The notes beneath the pieces were generated by a model. It was not told the DNA's origin and did no database searches. It was given only the letters and a program-made list of their open reading frames with translations. From a virus: DNA of 64,000 bases. Location of the stretch: positions 1-64,000 of IMG/VR virus record IMGVR_UViG_3300032268_000973; one strand, written 5' to 3'. Shown one piece after another: positions 43,512 to 54,200 of the stretch. Every line of letters begins with the position of its first letter. Position 1 is the first letter of the stretch. The position numbers and the translations under genes are program-made.

Positions 43512-43964
43512 ATGAAAGAACAAGACAGCACAAAAATGGAATTTCTTCTAACACTCAATGACAACATTGTGGTTCAAAGATTTTTCAATGTAAGGGGATA
43601 TAACCCTAACGCAAAAAATTCAATCGAGTTCATTGACATGATCAATGCAATCAAATATGAACTTGAATATCACTTGAAAATGAAAACCGTTATCTATATG
43701 ACGGATAATAGTGAGGCGATCATGCATGACGCAACTATTATGGATACTTCATACACTGATGGGCCTGAAATTTTCAATATGTATGTAAAAAATGGTGACG
43801 TGACACTTTGTCATACAATTTTTGATGGAAAATTTTTTCCACCTAAAGTTCGTTACACCGTTGACGTGAGACCATTCTTGAAAGATATTCTCCGTGATTT
43901 AACTGACATTTTTTCATCCCAAAGATTAAATTTTCAATATTTGGATTTTGATCTGAATAAGTGA
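43512..43964 (+). CDS. Hypothetical protein upstream of the helicase
   Basis: 150 aa from the ATG at 43512 (MKEQDSTKMEFLLTLNDNIV), 8 bases after the rnh stop; an earlier ATG at 43434 would overlap rnh by 70 bases and is unlikely. Alpha/beta in appearance, with F-N-V-R-G-Y-N-P and a C-terminal F-L-K-D-I-L-R-D-L-T-D-I-F helix. No known family. Position between rnh and helicase suggests a replication accessory, possibly the helicase loader that would be needed (T4 gp59), but sequence does not show this. Confidence 0.65.
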   Translation: MKEQDSTKMEFLLTLNDNIVVQRFFNVRGYNPNAKNSIEFIDMINAIKYELEYHLKMKTVIYMTDNSEAIMHDATIMDTSYTDGPEIFNMYVKNGDVTLCHTIFDGKFFPPKVRYTVDVRPFLKDILRDLTDIFSSQRLNFQYLDFDLNK

Positions 43965-43998
43965 GTATTTAATATTACTAAGGGAGATAGGAACATAT

Positions 43999-45375
43999 AT
44001 GAATAAAAATTTCGATTATTTGGGTAACACATTTCAGATTCAACTATTGAATCAAATTGTGGTAGACAAAGATTTTTCGTCATCAATACTTGATGTTATT
44101 GAGGCGAATTATTTTGATAACAAGTACTTTAAAATCATTTTACAAATGATTAAGGAGTATTATGTAAAGTATGAATCTACTCCCAACTTCGAAACTCTCG
44201 AACAAATCATTAAGTCTGAAGTTTCTCAAGAATTGGTCGCTAAAATTGTTTTGGATACACTAAAACAAGTTAAGGATGCACCATTCGAAGGAACACAGTT
44301 TGTCCAAGAAAAGGCTTTGAAATTCTGTAAACAACAAGAACTTCAAAAGGCTATGGATAAGGCACAAAAAATTATTACTCAAGGAGATTTTGAATCTTAC
44401 GATAAAGTAGAGGGTTTAGTTAGAGAGGCACTACAAGTAGGGGAGATAGACAAAGGACAGACAGATATTTTCTATGGACTTGAAACCGTTTTGGATGAAG
44501 ACTATAGACATCCAATACCTATGGGTATACCTGGTATTGATAGACTACTTAAGGGTGGTTTAGCGAAGGGAGAGATTGGTGTAATCCTTGCACCAACTGG
44601 TGTGGGTAAGACAACTATCTTAACCAAGATTGCAAATACTGCATTCAACTTGGGATACAATGTCCTTCAGGTATTCTTCGAAGACAATCCTAAAATTGTC
44701 CAAAGGAAACACTTCACAATATGGACAGGTATTCCACCTGATGAGTTGGCAAAACATAGAGAAGATGTAATGTCTAAGATTACTGAAATACAAGAGACAA
44801 TGAAAAACAAACTTGTATTGAAGAAGTTAGCATCTGATACTATGACAATGAACCAACTTAAAAATCAGGTTAGAAAAATGATTGCGGATGGAAACAAAAT
44901 TGATATGATTATGTTAGATTATATCGACTGTGTATTACCTGAGTCATCATCAAAGGATGAGTGGAAAGCCGAAGGTTCGGTAATGAGAGGGTTTGAGGCA
45001 ATGTGCCACGAACTCAACTTGGTTGGTTGGACTGCAACTCAAGGGAATAGAAGTTCTATTTCTTCAGAGGTAGTTACTACAGACCAAATGGGTGGGTCAA
45101 TCAAAAAGGCCCAAGTTGGACACGTCATCATCACGGTGGCAAAGACACTTCAACAAAAAGAAATGAATCTGGCGACAATCGCGATAACAAAGTCTCGTCT
45201 TGGAAAAGATGGGGTTGTTTTCGAGAACTGTAAATTCAACAATGAACTTCTTGAAATTGATACTGAAAGTTCAGTAACGTTCTTAGGATTTGAGGAACAA
45301 CAAGAAGAGAAGAAGAGAGACAGAGTCAAAGAATTGATGGAGAAGAGAAAACAAAAGGAACAACAACAATTATAA
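43999..45375 (+). CDS. 41: Replicative DNA helicase (gp41/DnaB-like)
   Basis: 458 aa (T4 gp41: 475). Walker A is APTGVGKTT (residues 198-206) in a DnaB/RecA-type fold; Walker B is IMLDYIDCVLP; later TATQGNRSS and the arginine-finger region I-T-K-S-R-L-G-K-D-G close the motif set. The N-terminal 150 residues are the helical hexamerisation domain. C-terminus is highly basic/Gln-rich (E-K-R-K-Q-K-E-Q-Q-Q). Unwinds DNA at the fork with the primase. No primase (gp61) gene is in this window. Preceded by a GGGAGATAGG stretch, one of the few purine-rich leaders here. Confidence 0.93.
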   Translation: MNKNFDYLGNTFQIQLLNQIVVDKDFSSSILDVIEANYFDNKYFKIILQMIKEYYVKYESTPNFETLEQIIKSEVSQELVAKIVLDTLKQVKDAPFEGTQFVQEKALKFCKQQELQKAMDKAQKIITQGDFESYDKVEGLVREALQVGEIDKGQTDIFYGLETVLDEDYRHPIPMGIPGIDRLLKGGLAKGEIGVILAPTGVGKTTILTKIANTAFNLGYNVLQVFFEDNPKIVQRKHFTIWTGIPPDELAKHREDVMSKITEIQETMKNKLVLKKLASDTMTMNQLKNQVRKMIADGNKIDMIMLDYIDCVLPESSSKDEWKAEGSVMRGFEAMCHELNLVGWTATQGNRSSISSEVVTTDQMGGSIKKAQVGHVIITVAKTLQQKEMNLATIAITKSRLGKDGVVFENCKFNNELLEIDTESSVTFLGFEEQQEEKKRDRVKELMEKRKQKEQQQL

Positions 45376-45390
45376 AACACACAATTAATT

Positions 45391-46338
45391 ATGGAAAAAA
45401 TTTTAATAGAGAATCCCAACAGATTCGTTATATTCCCCATTGAGCACAATGATATTTGGGAATTTTACAAACAACATCAAGCAGCATTTTGGACTGCTGA
45501 AGAGGTGGATTTGACTAACGATATTAGAGATTGGAATAATCTTACTGAAAATGAACAATATTTTGTTAAAAATATTTTATCATTCTTCGCAGCTTCTGAT
45601 GGTATTGTTAATGAAAATCTTGCAGAAAATTTCTTAAAGGAAGTACAATATCCTGAAGCTAAATTTTTCTATGGATTTCAGTTGATGATGGAAAACATTC
45701 ATAGCTTGATGTATTCATTACTCATCGATACATATATCTCAAACGAAAAAGAAAAACAACTTTGTTTTACCGCATTGGATAATCTACCTGCAGTTCAAAA
45801 GAAGGCTAAGTGGGCTCTTGATTGGATTGAAAACGCATCCTTTCAAGAGAGACTTGTGGCATTCGCGGCGGTTGAAGGTATTTTCTTTTCAGGATCTTTC
45901 TGTTCAATTTTCTGGTTGAAGTCGAGAGGTATTATGCAAGGTTTGTGTAATGCAAACAGTTTGATTTTCAAAGATGAAAATCTTCACTGCGACTTTGCAA
46001 TTCACTTGGTTAATAACCACTTGGAAACTAAACCATCAGAAAAAAGAATCAAAGAAATTCTATTGTCTGCATTGGAGATTGAAAAAGAATTCATCACTGA
46101 ATCATTACCTGTTTCACTTATTGGTATGAACTCCAATCTTATGAAACAATATTTGGAATTCGTTACTGATGGATTGTTGGTTAAGTTTGGATGTAAAAAA
46201 GAATTTAATGTTGAACAACCATTCAAGTTTATGGAACAGATTGCAGTTGAAACAAAGGGTAACTTCTTTGAGTCAAGAACAATGGAATACCAAAAAGCTA
46301 AACTAAACGAAGAGTTATCATTTGATTCTGATTTTTAA
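45391..46338 (+). CDS. nrdB: Ribonucleotide reductase beta subunit, class Ia (NrdB)
   Basis: 315 aa. Di-iron/tyrosyl radical protein. All expected residues are visible: Asp40 in EEVD, Glu101 and His104 in ENIHSLMY with radical Tyr108, a Glu in [10 protein letters not shown], and Glu/His in [10 protein letters not shown]. Hence a radical-competent protein is expected. Starts 15 bases after gp41 and precedes nrdA, giving the order beta-alpha (reverse of many). Provides deoxynucleotides for replication. Confidence 0.95.
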   Translation: MEKILIENPNRFVIFPIEHNDIWEFYKQHQAAFWTAEEVDLTNDIRDWNNLTENEQYFVKNILSFFAASDGIVNENLAENFLKEVQYPEAKFFYGFQLMMENIHSLMYSLLIDTYISNEKEKQLCFTALDNLPAVQKKAKWALDWIENASFQERLVAFAAVEGIFFSGSFCSIFWLKSRGIMQGLCNANSLIFKDENLHCDFAIHLVNNHLETKPSEKRIKEILLSALEIEKEFITESLPVSLIGMNSNLMKQYLEFVTDGLLVKFGCKKEFNVEQPFKFMEQIAVETKGNFFESRTMEYQKAKLNEELSFDSDF

Positions 46339-46356
46339 TTTAATATTTTTATATCT

Positions 46357-48783
46357 ATGATGTCATTAAAAATTAAAAAGAGAAACGGGGATGACGTTGC
46401 GTTCAATCCTCAAAAAATTTATAATAGAATTAAACGTGCGGCAAAAGGTTTGACTGTAAACTCTGATGAGATTTTCATTAAAGTGATTACATCAGTACCA
46501 ACTGAAGGTAACATAACTACAAAGGAGTTAGATAAACTTGTATATGAAATTGCTGCGGCATATACTGGAAGTCACTATGATTATTCGAGACTTGCTGCGT
46601 CAGTTGCTATCTCATCGTATCATAAAGAAACTGACCCAAGTTTTTCAAATGTAATGCATACCCTTCATGTTGATGGTGTTGTTCACGATGAACTTATGGA
46701 GATGATTGAGAAGTATGGACCTTCTAAGATTGATGAGGTTATCAATCATGAGAATGATTACAACTTTGATTATTTTGGATGGAGATCGCTACAAGAAATG
46801 TATTTGTTGAAAACTCCACAAGGTAAAGTAATTGAAAGACCTCAACACATGTATATGAGAGTTGCTCTGTGGGTTACTAATTCATTCGAAGAAGCGGTAG
46901 AATATTACCATTCATTATCAAGTCAACGTATTTCTAAGGCGACTCCAATTATGATTAACTCAGGAACTAAAGTTCCTCAGTTAGCATCTTGTGTGTTACA
47001 TTACAACAACTCAGATTCAAGAGATGGATTATTGAAAACCTTAAATGATATTTCAACATATTCTTCAGATGCAGCAGGTATTGGATTATCTATGTCCAAC
47101 ATTAGGAGTAAAGAAAGTAGAATCAAATCATCTGGTGGTTTCGCTGGTGGATTGTTAAAATATCTTAAGATTGTAAACGAATCTTTAAGGTTCTTCAACC
47201 AACAAGGAAGAAGACCTGGTAGTGCTGCGATATACTTGGAACCATGGCACAAAGATATTTTCGATTTATTGGATATCAAAAAGAATACAGGTGCTGAAGA
47301 ATTGAGAGCAAGAGATTTATTTACTGCACTTTGGATTCCTGATAATTTCATGAGAGCGGTAAAAAACAATGAAGATTGGTATTTGTTCTGTCCAAATGAT
47401 ATTATCAAAGCTGGTATCAAACCTTTACAAGAGTGTTATGGTGAAGAGTATGAACAAAACTATCGTAAGGCAGTTGACTTGGGTATTGGTCGTAAAGTGA
47501 AGGCACAAGAGGTATGGAGTAAGGTAATTGAATCTCAAATTGAGACGGGTGTTCCTTACTTGTGTGCTAAGGATAGTGCGAATAAGAAAACAAACCATCA
47601 AAACATTGGTGTGATTAAGCAATCTAACCTATGTAATGAAATTTATCAGTACACTGACGAAAAGACTACTGCAATTTGCACCCTATCTTCAATTGTGTTG
47701 AAAAACTTTATTGTTGACGGTAAGTTTGATTATAACCTTCTAATCCAAGAAGTAAGAAAGGCTGTAAGAGCATTGAATAATGTTATTGATAAAAACAATT
47801 ATTCTACAGAAAAGGGTCTTAAGGGTGGTCTTGAACAACGAGCAATCGGAATTGGTGTTCAAGGATTAGCGGATGTGTTTTGTCTTTTGGATTACGTTTT
47901 CACTTCGGATGAAGCCAAAGCGTTGAATAAGAATATCTTCGAGGCAATTTATTTCGCGGCAGTTACTGAGAGTAATGAATTGTGTAAGAAAGGTATCAGA
48001 AAACCTTATGAGTTCTTCAAAGGTTCTCCAATGTCGAAAGGTATTTTCCAATTTGATATGTGGGGTCTTAATGACTCTGATTTGTTCTTGGATTGGGAAA
48101 CATTAAAAAAAGATGTTCAAGAATATGGTGTTTGTAATTCATTATTCACCGCTCAGATGCCAGTTGCGTCATCAGCTAAGATTACAGGTTCATTTGAAAT
48201 GACCGAACCAGCACACTCTGCGTTATTTAATAGACGTGTTGTAGGTGGTGAAATTATGATTGTAAACAAATACTTGATTACTGACTTTGAGAAAATTGGT
48301 ATTTGGTCTGAGGATTTGAAAAATGAAATTATTTTGAATGAAGGATCAATTCAAAACATTAACTTTAATCAATATCTTGATGTTGAGGATAAAAACTACA
48401 ACAAAAAAGTTAAAAGAATTGAACACTTGATTCCAAAATATAAAACTATTTGGGAGATTTCACAGAAAGAATTGATTAACATGGCGGCAGACAGAGCACC
48501 ATTTATTGATCAATCTCAATCTATGAACATTTATATGCCGAATCCAACATTGTCAAAGATTACATCATCTCACTTTCATTCGTGGGAAAAGGGGTTGAAA
48601 ACATTATGTTACTATGTGAGAACTAAAGCGATTTCAACTGGAGCAAAACACTTAGCATTGGATATGACAAAGGTACAAAAACCTAAACCAAATGTTGAAA
48701 TTCCTAAAGTAGATTACAGTAGTATGAATTTACCACCAAAACCTGAAGGAATCGAAATTGAATGTTTCGGATGTTCTTCATAA
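46357..48783 (+). CDS. nrdA: Ribonucleotide reductase alpha subunit, class I (NrdA)
   Basis: 808 aa, full length. N-terminal ATP-cone allosteric domain (about 1-90). Active site: first redox Cys in L-A-S-C-V-L, thiyl region SNLCNEIYQYT with N-L-C-x-E, second redox Cys in A-I-C-T-L-S-S-I. The C-terminal tail ends E-C-F-G-C-S-S, the Cys pair that passes electrons from thioredoxin/glutaredoxin. Two ATGs in tandem (46357 and 46360) could serve as start. Complete, with no intron or intein. A terminator follows. Confidence 0.96.
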   Translation: MMSLKIKKRNGDDVAFNPQKIYNRIKRAAKGLTVNSDEIFIKVITSVPTEGNITTKELDKLVYEIAAAYTGSHYDYSRLAASVAISSYHKETDPSFSNVMHTLHVDGVVHDELMEMIEKYGPSKIDEVINHENDYNFDYFGWRSLQEMYLLKTPQGKVIERPQHMYMRVALWVTNSFEEAVEYYHSLSSQRISKATPIMINSGTKVPQLASCVLHYNNSDSRDGLLKTLNDISTYSSDAAGIGLSMSNIRSKESRIKSSGGFAGGLLKYLKIVNESLRFFNQQGRRPGSAAIYLEPWHKDIFDLLDIKKNTGAEELRARDLFTALWIPDNFMRAVKNNEDWYLFCPNDIIKAGIKPLQECYGEEYEQNYRKAVDLGIGRKVKAQEVWSKVIESQIETGVPYLCAKDSANKKTNHQNIGVIKQSNLCNEIYQYTDEKTTAICTLSSIVLKNFIVDGKFDYNLLIQEVRKAVRALNNVIDKNNYSTEKGLKGGLEQRAIGIGVQGLADVFCLLDYVFTSDEAKALNKNIFEAIYFAAVTESNELCKKGIRKPYEFFKGSPMSKGIFQFDMWGLNDSDLFLDWETLKKDVQEYGVCNSLFTAQMPVASSAKITGSFEMTEPAHSALFNRRVVGGEIMIVNKYLITDFEKIGIWSEDLKNEIILNEGSIQNINFNQYLDVEDKNYNKKVKRIEHLIPKYKTIWEISQKELINMAADRAPFIDQSQSMNIYMPNPTLSKITSSHFHSWEKGLKTLCYYVRTKAISTGAKHLALDMTKVQKPKPNVEIPKVDYSSMNLPPKPEGIEIECFGCSS

Positions 48784-48790
48784 AATAATA

Positions 48791-48817
48791 AAAATCCCAA
48801 CATGAGTTGGGATTTTT
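48791..48817 (+). terminator. Intrinsic terminator after nrdA
   Basis: AAAATCCCAAC (48791-48801), loop ATGA, GTTGGGATTTT (48806-48816), then T. Perfect 11-bp stem. Confidence 0.95.
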
Positions 48818-48826
48818 CATTTTAGG

Positions 48827-48838
48827 CTATTTATAAGG
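48827..48838 (+). promoter_or_regulatory. TATTTATA-type element before gp25
   Basis: CTATTTATAAGG directly after the nrdA terminator; a second TATTTATC is 5-12 bases before the gp25 ATG at 48865. Confidence 0.5.
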
Positions 48839-48864
48839 AAACTAACCGTAGTATATTTATCTTT

Positions 48865-49335
48865 ATGGCAAATGGTGTAACATATGGACTTAATTTTCCA
48901 TTCAGAGATTCTAGACGAGGTGATTATTTAGAACTCACGGAACTAGAGTCTCAACAAATTAAATCGGATTTGATTCACTTATTATTAACTAGAAAAGGAA
49001 GTAGGTATTATTTACCTGAGTTTGGAACTAGATTATATGAATTTATATTCGAACCTTTTGATGGATTGACATTTGATGCTATTCAATCTGACATCCGAGA
49101 TGCGGTTGAGACATTCATGCCAAACTTACTTTTAAATAATATATCAATAACACCAGCTGATCCTGAGTTTGAGGTTGACACAATGATTGGTCAGAATACA
49201 GTTGGAACGAGTGAATCTCCAGTATATCGATTTCCTGGTAAGGGAACTTCAGAATACACTGCTAAAGTAAGAATAGATTACGCAAATAATAGAAGTTCTT
49301 TTGCCCAAAGTGATTTCGTTATTATCAATATTTAA
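48865..49335 (+). CDS. 25: Baseplate wedge protein gp25
   Basis: 156 aa (T4: 132). The gp25-like core LLTRKGSRYYLPEFGTRLYE followed by F-I-F-E-P-F-D and later D-I-R-D-A-V-E matches the universal wedge protein of contractile systems, including the E-P-x segment that docks the sheath. Starts the second structural block. Links the wedge to gp6 and initiates sheath assembly. gp6 follows 5 bases later, as in T4-type and other contractile tails. Confidence 0.92.
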   Translation: MANGVTYGLNFPFRDSRRGDYLELTELESQQIKSDLIHLLLTRKGSRYYLPEFGTRLYEFIFEPFDGLTFDAIQSDIRDAVETFMPNLLLNNISITPADPEFEVDTMIGQNTVGTSESPVYRFPGKGTSEYTAKVRIDYANNRSSFAQSDFVIINI

Positions 49336-49340
49336 TATAG

Positions 49341-51179
49341 ATGGCAAATCGTAAAATATCATACACCACAAGAGACTATCAGGGAATAAGAACTGAATTG
49401 TTGAATTATGTTAGAACATATTATCCTGAACTTATTCAGGATTTTAATGATGCTTCAGTTTTCTCTGTCTTTTTAGATTTAAATGCTGCGGTTGCGGACA
49501 ACCTACATTACCACATAGATAGAAGTATTCAAGAAACAGTTCTTCAATACGCACAACAAAGATCTTCAATATATAACATAGCTCGAACTTATGGTTTGAA
49601 ATTGCCAGGTCAAAGACCTTCTGTTGCATTAGTTGATTTTTCAATTACAGTTCCTGCTTTTGGAGATCAAGAAGACCAAAGATATCTTGGAATTTTAACA
49701 AGAGGATCTCAAGTTTCAGGTGCTGGTATTGTTTTCGAAAACATATATGACATCGATTTCAGTTCTCCGTATAATGCACAAGGATTTCCGAATAGATTAA
49801 AAATACCTAACTTCAATGCCAATAATGTTTTAATCAATTACACAATTACAAAAAGAGAACTTGTTGTTAATGGTGTAACTAAAGTATTCAAGAGAGTAAT
49901 AACACCAAATGATGTTAAACCTTTCTTTGAATTATTTTTACCTGAGAAAAATGTGTTGGGTATTACAAGTGTTCTCTTAAAAAGTGGAACTGAGTATACG
50001 AACTTACCATCAACCGCTGAATTCTTAGGGGCAACCAATAAATGGTATGAGGTTGATGCTTTAGCTGAAGATAGAGTTTTCATTGAAGATCCTACAAAAG
50101 TATCGGACCAACCTGGAATTAAAGTTGGAAGATATGTTCAAACATCAAATAGATTCATAAGTGAATACACACCTGAAGGTTTTAAAAAATTAACTTTTGG
50201 TGGAGGAACTAATACCGCTCAAGATTCTTTGGATCAATTTACAACATTGGGAGCGACAATTGATATTCAAAGATATTCTAACAACATATCATTAGGATCG
50301 GCGTTGATACCTAACTCAACTTTGTTTGTCCAATATAGAATTGGTGGAGGTTTAGGGACTAACTTGGGAACAAATGTCATTAGCCAAATAGGAACAGTTT
50401 CATTTTTTGTAAATGGGCCATCTGAGTTGACTAACTCCTCGGTAGTTAATTCCCTTAGATGTAACAACGTCACAGCAGCTATTGGTGGTGCTGGGCTTCC
50501 TTCGTTGGAGGAAATTAGAAATTATGTATCGTTTAATTTCTCGGCACAAAAAAGAGCAGTCACGGTTCAAGATTATGAATCAATTATTAGGAATATGCCA
50601 TCTGAATTCGGAGCTCCTGCAAAAGTTGCGATTACTGAAGATAACAATAAGATTTTGATACAGATATTATCATACGACACTTCAGGTAAATTGACAAACA
50701 TCGTTTCTAATACATTGAAACAAAACATTGCAACATATCTTTCTAACTATAGAATGATCAATGATTATATCTCGATATTGACTGCTGAAGTTATTGACTT
50801 GAGTTTAGAAATATCAATTGTATTGGATTCGGCTCAAAACTCAGGACAAGTTATTGCAGATGTTGTTGACAGAGTATCAACATATTTTAATCCGCAAACC
50901 AGACAGTTAGGGCAAAACGTATACCTTTCTGAGGTACAAAGTATTGTTCAAAATCAGAATGGTGTGTTAACTGTTGCGGACATTAAAGTTTTCAACAACG
51001 TTGGGGGGCAATATTCTTCGGCTGAAACATCAATGAGGTATTCAAATCCTGAAACAAAAGAAATACAACCTGTTGATGACACAATTTTTGCACAACCTTC
51101 ACAAGTTTATCAAATAAGATATCCAAACAAAGATATTCGAGTTTTGGTGAAAAACTTTCAATCAGTAACCTTCAGTTGA
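49341..51179 (+). CDS. 6: Baseplate wedge protein gp6 (gpJ-like)
   Basis: 612 aa (T4: 660). N-terminus KISYTTRDYQGIRTELLNYV and F-S-V-F-L-D-L-N-A-A-V-A-D-N-L-H-Y-H-I-D-R are the hallmark of gp6/J baseplate proteins. Later: E-I-R-N-Y-V-S-F-N-F-S-A-Q-K-R-A-V-T-V-Q-D-Y. Forms the wedge iris around the hub. Sits directly after gp25, the conserved pair. Confidence 0.93.
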   Translation: MANRKISYTTRDYQGIRTELLNYVRTYYPELIQDFNDASVFSVFLDLNAAVADNLHYHIDRSIQETVLQYAQQRSSIYNIARTYGLKLPGQRPSVALVDFSITVPAFGDQEDQRYLGILTRGSQVSGAGIVFENIYDIDFSSPYNAQGFPNRLKIPNFNANNVLINYTITKRELVVNGVTKVFKRVITPNDVKPFFELFLPEKNVLGITSVLLKSGTEYTNLPSTAEFLGATNKWYEVDALAEDRVFIEDPTKVSDQPGIKVGRYVQTSNRFISEYTPEGFKKLTFGGGTNTAQDSLDQFTTLGATIDIQRYSNNISLGSALIPNSTLFVQYRIGGGLGTNLGTNVISQIGTVSFFVNGPSELTNSSVVNSLRCNNVTAAIGGAGLPSLEEIRNYVSFNFSAQKRAVTVQDYESIIRNMPSEFGAPAKVAITEDNNKILIQILSYDTSGKLTNIVSNTLKQNIATYLSNYRMINDYISILTAEVIDLSLEISIVLDSAQNSGQVIADVVDRVSTYFNPQTRQLGQNVYLSEVQSIVQNQNGVLTVADIKVFNNVGGQYSSAETSMRYSNPETKEIQPVDDTIFAQPSQVYQIRYPNKDIRVLVKNFQSVTFS

Positions 51180-51211
51180 TAGGTTTATTATCCCTATTTA
51201 TTGTTTATGAT

Positions 51212-51242
51212 TTTAGGTGTGTGTTAGAAAATAACACCTAAA
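51212..51242 (+). promoter_or_regulatory. Hairpin before the 1571-aa gene
   Basis: TTTAGGTGT (51212-51220) pairs with ACACCTAAA (51234-51242), 13-base loop, no T run of terminator type on the plus strand. Directly followed by a CTATTTATAAAC element. Confidence 0.5.
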
Positions 51243-51256
51243 CTATTTATAAACTA
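51243..51256 (+). promoter_or_regulatory. TATTTATA-type element before the 1571-aa gene
   Basis: CTATTTATAAACTA; the core ends 15 bases before the ATG at 51267. A related CTATTTATTG starts at 51194. Confidence 0.5.
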
Positions 51257-51266
51257 AAGATATTAT

Positions 51267-54200
51267 ATGGGTGATTCATATAGAATAAGGACTGAGCTTG
51301 GTGTAAACAAATCAATCAATTTACAATTAGACCAAGAATTTGAGTTCTTAGAAATCCTATCGCTTAAAATTCAACAAACCGACATCTACATAAGAAATTG
51401 TGCGGATTATGGTGTTTTGGTTGGTAGAGTCACCGCAAATAATGGTTTCGGATTACCGAATGCAAGGGTTTCAATCTTTATTCCTATAGAACAGGTTGAT
51501 CAATCCAATCCAGTTATTACAAGTATATATCCATACAAATCTCCAGCGGATAAAAATGAAGATGGTTATAGATATAACCTCCTTCCATACAATCCATCCT
51601 ATTCGAAACATGCCGCAACAGGGACTTTTCCTTCGAGATCCGATGCATTGACAGGGTCTACTGTTGTTGAAATCTATGACAAGTATTATAGGTTTACATC
51701 CAAAACGAATGAGAGCGGTGACTATATGATTATGGGAGTTCCTTTAGGACCACAAACCATAGTTATGGATGTCGATCTTTCAGATATTGGTGAGTTTTCA
51801 TTAACACCTCAAGATTTAGTTAGAATTGGACTTGCAACAGAAGCACAAGTTGCTGGTAATAGGTTCAGGGCATCGGCCGATCTCAACTCTCTTCCACAAA
51901 TAATTAACGTAACCAAGAGTGTGGAAATTTCTCCGTTATGGGGAGATCCTGAGGTGTGTCAAATTTCAATCAATAGAATTGATTTTGATCTAAGGGACGA
52001 TGCTAATGTTGATATACAACCGACCTCTGTTTTTATGGGGTCAATGTTTTCTTCACCTGATAAATTTAGGCTCAGAAAAAATTGTAAGCCTAAAGATAAC
52101 TTAGGGAACTTATGTGACCTGACTTCAGGCCCTGGACAAATTTTAGCACTTCGTCAAACTATACAACAAGATGAGGATGGTAATCCTGTGTTGGAAGTTT
52201 TTGAATTAGAGCAAGCGGGTAATATTATTGATGGAGATGGAACGTGGTTGACCGAACTACCGATGAACTTAGATTATGTCGTCACTAATGAGTTTGGAGA
52301 AAGAGTTATATCAAATGATCCAACTTTAGGCATACCTACAAAAGGAAAATATAGATTCAAAATCAAATGGACTCAACCGAATGATTTGACAATGCAAACA
52401 AGGAGACCAAGTTACTTGGTTCCAAATGTCAAAGAATATGGATGGGTTAATCCTGATGCAGATCCAACCAATTCGGGAAGCCAAACAAGGAAAGATTTAC
52501 AAGAAAGTTCATATTATTTCGGATTGGCTTGGTCAGGTTATACAAACGGATTTACGGGATCAGAACAAATAGATCGATTGAATGAGATTATTAACTGTGA
52601 AGATACCTTTTATGAGTTTCAATTCAATAGAGTTTATACTATATCATCACTGATTGATCAGTATAAAAAAGGTGGACGTGGAAGATTTATAGGAATCAAA
52701 GAGATTGATGATGATACCTGTTCAAGTACCGTGAATAAGTTTCCTGTAAATGATGGATTCAAAAATTTTGATTTACTGTATTTTTTATTTTCTATAATTT
52801 TTACGGTAATTCAGTTTGTTGGCTCGGTTCTATTAGTTGTTGCCCACTTATTACTTTTCATATACACAACGGTTATAAGAGCATTGTGTTTTTTGTGTGG
52901 GATAAAGATTTTTGGTATAAGACCTTTCGGGTTTATTTGTAATGCTTTGAGACTGAGTTGTGAGACAAAAAGTTTCTTAGTACGACTACCAATGTTGACT
53001 TATCCAGATTGTCAGTCCTGCACTTGTAAAGAGACGAACGTAGAATCTACCGATGTTTTGGGAGGAACTAATGGGGCATTAACCTATGTTTCTTCCCCAA
53101 CAAGTTATTATGATGGATTACAGTCTTTATTCGGAACAGATGGAACACCATCAGAAGATGTCCAGCTTAAGTCTTTAATATATTCTGAAGCTATTGCAGG
53201 TAATAATGATTCTGTAACTGATTTGAATGTTTTCAAAACACCAGTATCTCAAGTGGTAAGATTCTTATCGGATGAATCCGAGGAGAAGAAACATTTTGCA
53301 TACGCAAAAAGTCTTACTTTGGGTGAAAGAATAAATTTATTCAATACAAGAAAATCATATTTTGAAGATTTGAACAAAATCAAAGTGACATTTTCAAAAA
53401 ACTCAAACATAGGGAAATATCATTTTGACAACACTGTAACTGTTTTGGCGAATCAATTTTATGAATCTGGACAATTGTTAACAACAGTTAATCCTTCAAC
53501 ATCTACCGATAAAAATTTCCTATATGTTACTCAATCTGATAATGGGTTGGTAAATGGTATTACAGGTACAACAATACAAGGTTCAACAACTGTAACTGTA
53601 GATTATGCTCTGACAGAATTGACTGATGATAGTGTTTTATATTCACTTCCAACTGGTAGTACAGTAACTCGTCAACAATACCCACAAGACAGAGAGTATT
53701 TTCAAGTTGTCACAGCAATTACAATCTCAGAGGCGATTAAAATTTGGGATACAGGTGGCATAGAAACTTTTCCAAATGTCTTGAGTGCACCATCAAGAAT
53801 ATTTTTAGCAAAAAGGAGAACAACTCCTATCACAGGTTACAGAGATGATGACGGAACATTGATTAGTCCACTCTCTGTATTAGAGAATATCGATAGCCAA
53901 TATATTTTGATACTTCAGAGAGGGGTCGATCCATATTCACCAAAGTATGAGAACGAATATAAACTCGGTAGAATTTTTGGTAAAAATATAGATGATTCGA
54001 ATTTAACAATAACCGCATCAACTCGATTGAATATACCCATTCAAAAGTTGACACAAACAAATATTTCAGTTCAACCTTTCACTCAAAGTGGGATGTTCTA
54101 CCCATCTTATTTCTTTGAGGCTGGTAATGATTTTAGTGGTTTTACAACTTCAACTGTTGGATATTATGGTAGTTTAGATTCTACATTTGACAGTTTGGGA